A stretch of DNA of 5,945 bases from Desulfobulbaceae bacterium (GTDB lineage Bacteria; Desulfobacterota; Desulfobulbia; Desulfobulbales; SURF-16): positions 1 to 5,945 of the forward strand of contig JANTGB010000153.1 of the NCBI GenBank assembly GCA_024763115.1, given 5' to 3'. The notes beneath the pieces are model-generated. The model had not been told where the DNA came from. It saw only the letters and a program-made list of their open reading frames with translations, and searched no databases. The position numbers and the translations under genes were made by a program. Position 1 is the first letter of the stretch, and each line of letters opens with the position of its first letter. Of this stretch, positions 1 through 5,036 are shown in pieces.

Positions 1-48
1 CCTACGGGTTAACAAAATTAAAAATATCCGTCAATATAAGACACTGAC

Positions 49-435
49 ATGACAATTGAACGACGGTTGGCAAAAAGATATGCTACTGAAGAAAAAGTTA
101 ATCTTTTTCTTCGGGATGCGGCAGATTCACAAAGGTTGACGGAAACGGTAGAGGCAAATCTGATTGATATCTCTCTACATGGAGCCGGGATCAGGCTGTT
201 ACAGGTTGTTATTGACGGAAATCATATTTTTTATGCCCCTCTTGATTCGCCGGACAAGGTATTATGCCTTGAATTCCCTTTGATAACAACGGATGATGGA
301 GATCCTTTTGTCATCCCGACACGCCCGGTGTGGCTTGACCGCTGCCTTGAAGATTCAAAGGCTCCCTTTAGAATCCGGGTTGAATTTCTGGAAAAATTAC
401 CTAAAGATATTTTACAGATAGTGCTGAAAGACTGA
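49..435 (+). CDS. PilZ-domain protein, probable c-di-GMP effector
   Basis: A 128-residue protein that is essentially one PilZ domain, a small beta-barrel that binds cyclic di-GMP and usually adjusts motility, polysaccharide export or a partner protein. The two ligand-binding signatures are visible: an RxxxR element near the N-terminus (R6-LAK-R10) and a D/NxSxxG element (D40-I-S42-LH-G45, followed by G47). The C-terminal strand RIRVEF is also typical of PilZ barrels. There is no membrane span, signal peptide or second domain, so it should act in the cytoplasm as a stand-alone receptor. The ATG at 49 has only a weak upstream ribosome site, but the RxxxR motif begins five residues in, which supports this start. 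No c-di-GMP riboswitch is seen in the 48 bases before it. The gene ends directly at a strong hairpin terminator. The process it controls cannot be read from this context. Confidence 0.85.
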   Translation: MTIERRLAKRYATEEKVNLFLRDAADSQRLTETVEANLIDISLHGAGIRLLQVVIDGNHIFYAPLDSPDKVLCLEFPLITTDDGDPFVIPTRPVWLDRCLEDSKAPFRIRVEFLEKLPKDILQIVLKD

Positions 436-484
436 GTATCACTTTGCGGCAGATGCTTCTGCCGCAAAGTGATACGCTTTTTTT
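436..484 (+). terminator. Strong intrinsic terminator, perfect 17-bp stem, between convergent genes
   Basis: The arms at 436-452 and 459-475 are perfectly complementary over 17 bp around a 6-base loop (453-458). A run of seven T on the plus strand follows at 478-484. It begins immediately after the PilZ stop codon at 433-435. The T-run makes it a terminator for the plus strand. The opposing small secreted-protein gene ends at 498, so the same hairpin can form in its transcript, but the sequence beyond it on that strand has only a poor T-run. Confidence 0.93.
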
Positions 485-497
485 CGAGTCATCGGGT

Positions 498-704
498 TTA
501 ACAACCTTCAACTGCCTGCTTTTTAACGGTTTTGACCTTCAGGTTGTCGCCGGCTTTCATTTTTTTCGCCTTATTTCCACAATCCATTGTGACAATATTG
601 TCAGTGACTTCAGTTACAACGCATTTGGCGCTGGAGGCCATGCTCACGGCTGCGGAACTGAAAATAAAAGTAATTGCCAATAAAGTTGTTGTTAACTTTT
701 TCAT
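498..704 (-). CDS. Small secreted three-cysteine protein, unknown function (possibly ExtJ-like)
   Basis: A 68-residue precursor. Residues 1-23 or 1-26 form a signal peptide (MKKL start, hydrophobic core, Ala/Ser-rich cleavage region SMA/SSA). The mature part is about 42-45 residues, Lys-rich, with a beta-strand pattern like a tiny SH3/OB-type barrel. Cysteines are C28, C42 and C68, the last being the C-terminal residue. The start is well supported: a GGAGGT Shine-Dalgarno lies 6 bases upstream of the ATG at 704. It lies 97 bp downstream of the triheme cytochrome on the same strand and is probably in the same transcript, so a periplasmic redox or metal role is an inference from context. From memory, the pattern (signal peptide, KC-VxxV, TxDCG, LKVGDxVKVKT, terminal GC) resembles small proteins named ExtJ in selenite/tellurite reduction operons. 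I cannot verify this and give no symbol. Confidence 0.82.
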   Translation of the reverse strand: MKKLTTTLLAITFIFSSAAVSMASSAKCVVTEVTDNIVTMDCGNKAKKMKAGDNLKVKTVKKQAVEGC

Positions 705-758
705 AATGTTACCTCCGTTGATTTAATGTTAATGCCTTGTGCATAAAATTGTCCTGTT

Positions 759-800
759 TCTCGACTTCCGACTTTCGTTTTCCGTTATCTGTCCTCTGAT
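759..800 (+). repeat. Degenerate heptad array A (about 6 units, consensus YTCYGNY)
   Basis: Consecutive 7-base units starting at 759: TCTCGAC, TTCCGAC, TTTCGTT, TTCCGTT, ATCTGTC, CTCTGAT. The period is 7, with a near-invariant central C/T-G step. It fills much of the 97-bp gap between the cytochrome stop codon (802-804, minus strand) and the small secreted gene. It belongs to the same family as the arrays at 1581-1615 and 5037-5071 and has the same strand orientation. Confidence 0.7.
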
Positions 801-801
801 G

Positions 802-1281
802 TCATTTCCCGTGACATTGCTTGCAGCTTGTCGGCCCAGTTGTTTTTTTAGCCTTTTTCATCTTTTTGTGACAGTTCAGACAAATACCATGGATAAAGTT
901 TTTATATTTTTTGCCGCCGCCATTGGCGCTAACGGCATTTCCCAGGCGGTCACAGGGTGGCTGACCTGTAATGGCAGCCTGATCAGTCGCCCCGGTATGG
1001 CAGGCCGCGCAGGTAAAGTCGTCCGTATAAGGCTTGTCGGAAAATTCCTGGTTGCCCTTTACATATTCGGCATGGGCTGTGTGCTTAAAGCCTTTTACCT
1101 CTTTCTTGTCTTTACCGATACCAGGCAGGTCGGCACAGGTTGCCTGAATATTGATATCAATGGTGTCGGGAATTTTTTCCTGGTCTGCGGCGAGCAGCGG
1201 TGTCTGGAACAACATGACTGCCGCCCAGGTCAGGGCCGCGCCTTTTAAAAATTTTGTCGCCTGGTTGCTGTTTTGTTTCAT
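802..1281 (-). CDS. Secreted triheme c-type cytochrome (class III / cytochrome c7-like)
   Basis: A 159-residue precursor with a signal peptide (residues 1 to about 32, ending PLLAA) for export to the periplasm. Three CxxCH heme-attachment motifs are present: C91-AAC-H95, C134-LNC-H138 and C153-KQC-H157. Besides these proximal His residues there are exactly three other His residues, H67 and H70 (in KHTAH) and H131 (just before the second motif). That is the number needed for three bis-His hemes, as in the c3/c7 family. C49 and C110 could form a disulfide. The start is set at 1281 because a GGAGGAG ribosome site precedes this ATG. An in-frame ATG at 1317 would add 12 residues ahead of the signal peptide and lacks such a site. 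The likely role is electron transfer in anaerobic respiration; the partner is unknown. The small three-cysteine protein follows downstream. Confidence 0.9.
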   Translation of the reverse strand: MKQNSNQATKFLKGAALTWAAVMLFQTPLLAADQEKIPDTIDINIQATCADLPGIGKDKKEVKGFKHTAHAEYVKGNQEFSDKPYTDDFTCAACHTGATDQAAITGQPPCDRLGNAVSANGGGKKYKNFIHGICLNCHKKMKKAKKTTGPTSCKQCHGK

Positions 1282-1448
1282 GGTCTCCTCCTTTTTTAAG
1301 GTGGTTAAAATAATCATCTAATCATCCATGCTTTGTTGCCTAAACTTTACGGATTAATTCAAAAAATAAATAGAGGACATCGGGGCGAATCATCCTTCCA
1401 GTAGCTGGATGTCTGGTAGACATATAATTATTTCAAATAGTTAAAATT

Positions 1449-1471
1449 TTACATGTCGGGTTACATGCCGG
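1449..1471. repeat. Tandem 12-base direct repeat, candidate operator
   Basis: TTACATGTCGGG (1449-1460) is followed directly by TTACATGCCGG (1461-1471), with one difference over 11 bases. It sits about 145 bp before an XRE-family HTH gene, in a divergent promoter region. A regulator-binding role is a guess from position. Confidence 0.4.
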
Positions 1472-1580
1472 TTTTGCCGGGTGAAACAGACAGGATATTT
1501 ATCTTTATGGCGATAAAAGAGGATGAAAATTATGATAATTTTGAGTTAAATAATAAATATTGAACCAAAAACAATCCTGC

Positions 1581-1615
1581 TTCCGATCTCTGATTTCTTA
1601 TTTCCGGTTTTTGAA
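1581..1615 (+). repeat. Degenerate heptad array B running directly into an ATG
   Basis: Five 7-base units fill 1581-1615: TTCCGAT, CTCTGAT, TTCTTAT, TTCCGGT, TTTTGAA. The next base is the A of the start codon at 1616. No Shine-Dalgarno is present in these 35 bases. The consensus (YTCYGNY) is shared with the arrays at 759-800 and 5037-5071. Confidence 0.65.
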
Positions 1616-2512
1616 ATGTTAAAAATAGATGGTGATAAAGTTCGCAAACTGCGGGAAGACCAGGGCCTGACCCAGCTTTTTCTGGCAACCAGCGTTGAGG
1701 TCACGACTGACACGATATCACGCTGGGAAAATAAGCGTTATCCCACCATAAAAAAGGAAAATGCCCTTAAACTGGCCGCAGCCCTTGAGGTGGATATTGA
1801 AGATATTCTCCTCCAGGATAATGAGCCGGAAAAAGTTCTTGAAAATAAAGTAATAAACCAGACGGTTGAAGCTGAAACGGTTCCGAAAAAGGGAAAAAAT
1901 CTCTTATTTGTTCCCTTGCTTCTCCTGCTGGCCGGGATAGCGGCCTGGCTGCTGAAGCCTTCTTCTCCGGAAGTTAATGTTTACGGTCGCCGTATCCTCC
2001 CCGCCCATACTCCGGTCGGTCAGCCCTTTCCCGTTATAATTCGTATTGATATCGGCAGTAATGCGGAGGCGGTTTCGCTGATTCTCAAAGAAATTGTTCC
2101 CCCTGATGTCCGGATAATTCATGGCTCCCCTGAATTTTCCACTCTTGATCGGAAAAAGGGATCAATGAAATGGATAAAAAAAATTGACCGGGACATGGTC
2201 TTTGGCTATCTGGCAGGCACTGAGCCGGATTTTCAGCAGAAAGGGTTGCGATTTTCCGGCACCATAACCCTAAGGCGCAAAGGGCAGCGGACTAAAAAGG
2301 TTCACGGCGATGAAAGTCTTGGAATTGCTCCCTTTCATTGGGCAGACAGTAACATGGATAATAAAATAAGCGATGAAGAAATATTGATGGTCTATGATGA
2401 ATACAGTGATCTCAAGGAATTAGGATTAAATATTGACCTGATTGAGGAAATGTGGCTGGGAGCCGGATATGACTATGACCAAAAACAGCATAAATTTATT
2501 ATCAAGGAATAA
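1616..2512 (+). CDS. Membrane-anchored XRE-type HTH protein with extracytoplasmic domain and EF-hand-like loop
   Basis: A 298-residue protein in four parts. Residues 3-66 are an XRE/Cro-type HTH (VRKLRE..GLTQ.FLA, then TISRWE and LKLAAALEV). Residues 67-94 are a polar, Lys-rich linker. Residues 95-113 are a single membrane span (LLFVPLLLLLAGIAAWLL). The remainder should be outside the membrane by the positive-inside rule. It has a beta-rich domain with VPPDVRII (161-168), P172, KKG (180-182) and KW (185-186), then an EF-hand/dockerin-like loop with D244, N246, D248, K250, I251, S252 and E255. The first half resembles the RodZ layout, but the outer domain is different. DNA-binding ability is inferred from the HTH alone. 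The start at 1616 fits the HTH register but has no visible ribosome site. A secreted protein sharing the outer-domain motif follows after 16 bp, so the two probably form an operon. Function is unknown; a membrane-bound transcription regulator that senses an external or calcium signal is one reading. Confidence 0.82.
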   Translation: MLKIDGDKVRKLREDQGLTQLFLATSVEVTTDTISRWENKRYPTIKKENALKLAAALEVDIEDILLQDNEPEKVLENKVINQTVEAETVPKKGKNLLFVPLLLLLAGIAAWLLKPSSPEVNVYGRRILPAHTPVGQPFPVIIRIDIGSNAEAVSLILKEIVPPDVRIIHGSPEFSTLDRKKGSMKWIKKIDRDMVFGYLAGTEPDFQQKGLRFSGTITLRRKGQRTKKVHGDESLGIAPFHWADSNMDNKISDEEILMVYDEYSDLKELGLNIDLIEEMWLGAGYDYDQKQHKFIIKE

Positions 2513-2528
2513 CCGAAGAGGAGAAGGA

Positions 2529-2948
2529 ATGAAAAAATTGACTTGCCGCAGTCTGTTTATGATTGGCGTCCTCTGTGCCGGCCTGCTTGGCTGCCTGACG
2601 GCACTTCCGTCTACTGCCAGGGCCGGCGGCATTGTTTCCTGTAAATATCTTAGGGCCGGAGGGCATAATATTCAACTGGAGTTACAGGTAGCGGGCAAGG
2701 CCCCGGTTACCATAATTGTGTTGCAGAATTTTCCGGTCGGGGTGAGAATTGTTGATTCCCGCCCGGCCATGAAGAAATATAACAAGAAAAAAGGTCAGGC
2801 CAAGTGGTTGTTAAAAAACGTCGGACCCGGCAGAAAGATTCTGTCAATGGAACTTGACAAATCTGTAAAACCTACTGAAATTAATGGAGAATTACGTTAT
2901 AGGCCACCGAATGGCGGGCCAATGGAAACAATGTTGATCACCCCTTGA
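2529..2948 (+). CDS. Small exported protein sharing the outer domain of the upstream HTH protein
   Basis: A 139-residue precursor. The start at 2529 is chosen because a GAGGAGAAGG ribosome site lies just upstream; a longer in-frame start at 2442 would overlap the preceding gene and put 29 polar residues before the signal peptide. The N-terminus is a signal sequence with a hydrophobic core (about residues 9-26) and an SPase I-like site STARA before G33. An LLGC stretch at residues 19-22 resembles a lipobox, so a lipoprotein is possible but less likely. The mature part has FPVGVRIV (68-75), P79, KKKG (86-89) and KW (92-93). These match the upstream protein's 161-186 segment without gaps. There is no EF-hand loop. 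No enzyme motif is seen and the function is unknown. The gap to the upstream gene is 16 bp. The stop lies 11 bp inside the converging kinase gene. Confidence 0.82.
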   Translation: MKKLTCRSLFMIGVLCAGLLGCLTALPSTARAGGIVSCKYLRAGGHNIQLELQVAGKAPVTIIVLQNFPVGVRIVDSRPAMKKYNKKKGQAKWLLKNVGPGRKILSMELDKSVKPTEINGELRYRPPNGGPMETMLITP

Positions 2949-4023
2949 TTTCGGTAATAATACCACGAATTTGTTTTTCTTTTTTTTCAATACTGCGAGT
3001 AAGGTAAAACTGCCCCATGGCACGGCGCAGATTATGCTCCGGGTCTCTGGTTTTAAAATAGATATTGTCGGCCAGAAAATCGTTGAAAAAACGTACCCCC
3101 AGCTCAAAGGGAATCAGGTTGATTGCCGAAAAAATATAATTATATTCCCCTGGGGTAATAAATTTTTCAGCTTCGCTAAAATATCCCTGAAGAATTATCC
3201 GGCAGAGATCAAGGTCAAAAGATACTTTTTCAGGATCAACGGCCTCCTCGCCGGCCTGGTTACAGCAGGAACGGAGACAATCGCCGATATCATAATGAAT
3301 CAGCCCTGATTTTACCGTGTCAAGATCAATCAGGCACACTACCCGCCCGCTCTGCTTGTCTATCATTATATTATTAATCCGAGGATCTCCGTGAATAATT
3401 CTCTGCGGGATATATTGCCCCGCTTTTTCCAGGACTTGCGCCAAACTCCGGCGCTGATCAATAAACTTACGGCAGAATTTAATTTCCGGGCCTGTTTTGG
3501 GGCCTGATTTTATTCGAGAATCATAAATCTTTAGATATTGCGGCGTCCGGTGAAATCCCGGCAGGGTGTCATGCATTGCCGTCGGATCAAGATTACTCAC
3601 CAGCCGATGAAAAAGTCCAAGGCCCCGTCCTGTTTCATGGGCATGATTTTGATCTTTGATTTTTTCATGGCATTCGGCTTTTTCTATAAAACTCAACATT
3701 CGCCAGACAGATGAGTCGGCCCGGAAAAAATCAGCTCCGTTTCCGGTGGAATACAGTTCCAGCAGCCGCCAGTCGGCAGGGGATATATTTTCTGCTTCCA
3801 GCTGCCGGCGCATGTGGTCGGTTAACCTGCGGATATTTTCCATGATCAGCTCAGGCCGGGGAAAAACCTGATTGTTAATCCGTTGCAAAATACATCTTTT
3901 CGCCGGTTCAACGGCAAGATGAACCACAAAGGTATCATTAATATTACCATTACCCCAGGGCTCTATGGCAATGACTTTTCCCGGCAGCTGAAATTGAGCG
4001 CAGATATATGCCGGATTGTTCAT
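2938..4023 (-). CDS. APH/choline-kinase-fold phosphotransferase, NahK-like sugar kinase candidate
   Basis: A 361-residue cytoplasmic kinase-like protein. The glycine-rich nucleotide loop region is WGNGNINDTF (residues 23-32). The catalytic loop is H211-G-D213-PRIN-N218, the HxDxxxxN pattern of aminoglycoside phosphotransferases and small-molecule kinases. The metal-binding segment is LIDLDTV (D233, D235), followed by YDIGDCLRSCC (244-254). The HGDPR...IDLDTV...DIGD arrangement resembles N-acetylhexosamine 1-kinases (NahK) more than true resistance enzymes, so a sugar or amino-sugar substrate is my preferred inference; aminoglycoside resistance is not supported. The start is set at 4023 because this ATG overlaps the cutA stop in an ATGA junction, implying translational coupling. 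A start at 4047 would add eight residues inside cutA. The 3' end overlaps the convergent exported-protein gene by 11 bp. Confidence 0.85.
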   Translation of the reverse strand: MNNPAYICAQFQLPGKVIAIEPWGNGNINDTFVVHLAVEPAKRCILQRINNQVFPRPELIMENIRRLTDHMRRQLEAENISPADWRLLELYSTGNGADFFRADSSVWRMLSFIEKAECHEKIKDQNHAHETGRGLGLFHRLVSNLDPTAMHDTLPGFHRTPQYLKIYDSRIKSGPKTGPEIKFCRKFIDQRRSLAQVLEKAGQYIPQRIIHGDPRINNIMIDKQSGRVVCLIDLDTVKSGLIHYDIGDCLRSCCNQAGEEAVDPEKVSFDLDLCRIILQGYFSEAEKFITPGEYNYIFSAINLIPFELGVRFFNDFLADNIYFKTRDPEHNLRRAMGQFYLTRSIEKKEKQIRGIITEIKG

Positions 4024-4343
4024 TGTATTAATTCGCTTTCCAGCCAATCAAGGTATGACCTGCCGGCATGGAGAATCGGCGTGCCGATAATCTCCGGCAC
4101 CTCATAGGGATGGAGACTTACCACCAGCCTTTCAATTTCCGGAAAGAGATCGCTACGCGTTTTGGCTACACAGACAAATTCCCTGGCCTTTTCAATATTT
4201 CCCTGCCAATGGTAACGACTTGATATCGGGCTTGAAATCTGGACACAGCCGGCCAGTCGTCTTTCAACCAGCTCGGCTGCGATTTTTTTCGCATCCGCCT
4301 CTTTTTCGACAGTGACGGCAACCTGAATAAACTGGGCGCTCAT
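4020..4343 (-). CDS. cutA: CutA1 family divalent-cation tolerance protein
   Basis: A 107-residue protein, the usual length for CutA1, a trimeric ferredoxin-like-fold protein linked to copper and other divalent-metal tolerance, whose biochemical role is still unsettled. The family hallmarks are in order: early AxxIAxxLVExRLAGCVQI (C33), SxYHWQGNI (42-50), KT at 61-62, and the signature HPYEVPEI (78-85) with a late YLDWL (97-101). There is no signal peptide, so this is the short cytoplasmic form. The ATG at 4343 is preceded by GGAG with a spacing of 8. Its TGA overlaps the ATG of the downstream kinase by one ATGA, so both are probably made from one mRNA. The pairing suggests co-expression but not a shared pathway. 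Confidence 0.95.
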   Translation of the reverse strand: MSAQFIQVAVTVEKEADAKKIAAELVERRLAGCVQISSPISSRYHWQGNIEKAREFVCVAKTRSDLFPEIERLVVSLHPYEVPEIIGTPILHAGRSYLDWLESELIQ

Positions 4344-4374
4344 TATAATTCTCCATTATAAAGTAACTACTCAC

Positions 4375-4757
4375 GGGGCAAGCATCCCAACTACGCTAAC
4401 CCCAGTAATTGTAACTGGTTACAGGGTGCAGGTACGCGACCATCGGGAGACTCCGGGAGATTTTCGTGATCAGGTCGGAGCAGCGTATTAATCATAAGTA
4501 AGCCGGACTGATCGCGGAAAGAGGTAAGCACCCTTAAAAACAGGGCTTAAGCTTCGACTCCGTTCGGTGCCCTGTAAGCAGTTAGCTTAATTCGAGTTTA
4601 GGAAGCAGCCGACCCACTAAAGTTGCATAAAAAACTTTTCCGGATTTTGTTGGGTTAGAGGTTTGCAGACAAACTCGATATGCATTGAGCCCTTAACCCA
4701 ACCTGCCGGAGACATAGGGTCGGCCCTCAAGGCAGCCTTAATATTCCCCTATGTCAT
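4375..4757 (+). ncRNA. Putative orphan structured RNA with pseudoknots; HEARO/omega-RNA-like as a hypothesis
   Basis: This is protein-free and rich in ordered complementary segments. Visible stems are: GCA(t)CCC 4382-4388 with GGGTGC 4424-4429, containing CCAGT 4402-4406 with ACTGG 4414-4418; TACGC-GACC 4433-4441 with GGTC 4473-4476 and GCGTA 4483-4487; ACAGGGC 4540-4546 with GCCCTGT 4569-4575; TTAAGCT 4547-4553 with AGCTTAA 4584-4590, which crosses the previous stem as an H-type pseudoknot; TCGAGTTT 4592-4599 with AAACTCGA 4671-4678; AAAGTT 4619-4624 with AACTTT 4633-4638; GTTGGGTTA 4649-4657 with TAACCCAAC 4694-4702; GACATAGGG 4711-4719 with CCCTATGTC 4747-4755. GCCGACCC 4608-4615 could instead pair with GGGTCGGC 4717-4724. 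Plus orientation is favoured by the loop composition but not proven. The size, a first hairpin starting near a CCCAAC segment and the central pseudoknot recall the RNAs of IscB/HEARO elements. No IscB or TnpB gene is in the window. Both ends are approximate. Confidence 0.5.
4711..4755. other. Hairpin with perfect 9-bp stem at the end of the structured region
   Basis: GACATAGGG (4711-4719) pairs with CCCTATGTC (4747-4755) across 27 bases that hold a small AAGG-CAG-CCTT hairpin. No T-run follows on either side, so it is not a standard intrinsic terminator. It could mark the 3' boundary of the structured RNA above or be an element end. Confidence 0.5.
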
Positions 4758-4770
4758 AGTCATATAATAC

Positions 4771-4799
4771 TTGACATCAAAAGTAAATATTGGTATTTG
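4771..4799 (+). promoter_or_regulatory. Probable sigma-70-type promoter for tRNA-Val
   Basis: A consensus -35 TTGACA (4771-4776) is separated by exactly 17 bases from TATTTG (4794-4799). The weak -10 is helped by a TG one base upstream (4791-4792), an extended -10 arrangement. Initiation would be near 4806, leaving about 22 bases of 5' leader before the mature tRNA at 4828. Confidence 0.6.
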
Positions 4800-4827
4800 C
4801 TTTACGTTTACAATTGGTACGATTTGC

Positions 4828-4902
4828 AGGCGCGTAGCTCAGGGGGAGAGCGCTACCTTGACACGGTAGAAGTCGGCGGTTCAATTCCGCCCGCGCCTAC
4901 CA
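4828..4902 (+). tRNA. tRNA-Val (anticodon GAC), CCA encoded
   Basis: It folds as a complete 75-base cloverleaf. Acceptor AGGCGCG (4828-4834) pairs with CGCGCCT (4892-4898), followed by discriminator A4899 and an encoded CCA (4900-4902). The D stem is GCTC (4837-4840) with GAGC (4848-4851). The anticodon stem is CTACC (4853-4857) with GGTAG (4865-4869), around the loop TTGACAC, with anticodon GAC at 4860-4862. The variable loop is 5 bases. The T stem is GGCGG (4875-4879) with CCGCC (4887-4891), with loop TTCAATT. GAC reads the valine codons GUC and GUU. Confidence 0.97.
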
Positions 4903-4911
4903 TCTTATTCA

Positions 4912-4941
4912 AATTTCGCGATAATTGTTTATCGCGAAATT
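4912..4941 (+). terminator. Perfect 13-bp hairpin just after tRNA-Val (terminator- or processing-like)
   Basis: AATTTCGCGATAA (4912-4924) and TTATCGCGAAATT (4929-4941) are perfectly complementary around a 4-base loop TTGT. It begins nine bases after the tRNA CCA. The downstream sequence (CATTTGTAAC) lacks a real T-run, so termination would be weak. It may instead stabilise the precursor 3' end or mark a processing site. Confidence 0.55.
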
Positions 4942-5036
4942 CATTTGTAACTGTTAAGATCCAAACTGGGTGAATTTTAAAAATGAGGTTATCAGAAGCT
5001 CCACCGGTTCACGACATCTGAGCGGAATTAACCGTC

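Larger units (their letters stand above)
1282..1615. other. Divergent intergenic region, 334 bp, no gene identified
   Basis: This A+T-rich spacer separates the divergently transcribed cytochrome and XRE-HTH genes, so both promoters should lie here, but I could not assign convincing -35/-10 pairs. It contains an imperfect hairpin region (GACATC at 1376-1381 against GATGTC at 1408-1413, with CCAG-TAG-CTGG inside), a tandem 12-base repeat (1449-1471), a small TTTATC/GATAAA dyad (1498-1503 and 1512-1517) and the heptad array that runs into the next start codon. A possible 18-codon ORF (1507-1563) is too short to call. Confidence 0.6.

Noticed and set aside
444..683. Open frame on the plus strand starting within the terminator hairpin
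   Set aside because: It begins inside the inverted repeat and lies antisense to the small secreted-protein gene, which has a good ribosome site and signal peptide.
739..1248. Long open frame on the plus strand, including an ATG at 799 next to heptad array A
   Set aside because: It is antisense to the cytochrome gene, which has heme motifs, a signal peptide and a strong ribosome site. The antisense product shows no recognisable domain and no start signal.
1507..1563. 18-codon ORF starting MAIKEDENYD
   Set aside because: It is very short, has only a weak AGGATA upstream and no recognisable feature; it could be chance in A+T-rich DNA.
2529..2600. Lipobox LLGC in the exported protein
   Set aside because: The hydrophobic segment continues past the Cys and a good SPase I site (STARA) follows, so ordinary secretion is favoured, though a lipoprotein is not excluded.
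2938..4023. Aminoglycoside resistance gene
   Set aside because: Only the general APH-fold catalytic motifs are present; the HGDPR...IDLDTV...YDIGD pattern fits sugar-kinase-like members and the context is not a resistance locus.
4601..4610. GGAAGCAGCC, as found in signal recognition particle RNA
   Set aside because: The opposite strand of the SRP apical helix (the GTCAGG side and tetraloop) is not present at the right distance, so the match is probably coincidental.
4375..4757. tmRNA, RNase P RNA, 6S RNA, group II intron, or cobalamin / c-di-GMP riboswitch
   Set aside because: None of their hallmark segments are seen: no tRNA-like ends with TTCGA arm, no GAGGAAAGTCC, no domain V, no conserved riboswitch core on either strand.
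4763..4768. Consensus TATAAT as a promoter -10 box
   Set aside because: No acceptable -35 lies 16-18 bases upstream; the A+T-rich context makes chance likely. The TTGACA at 4771 gives a better promoter.
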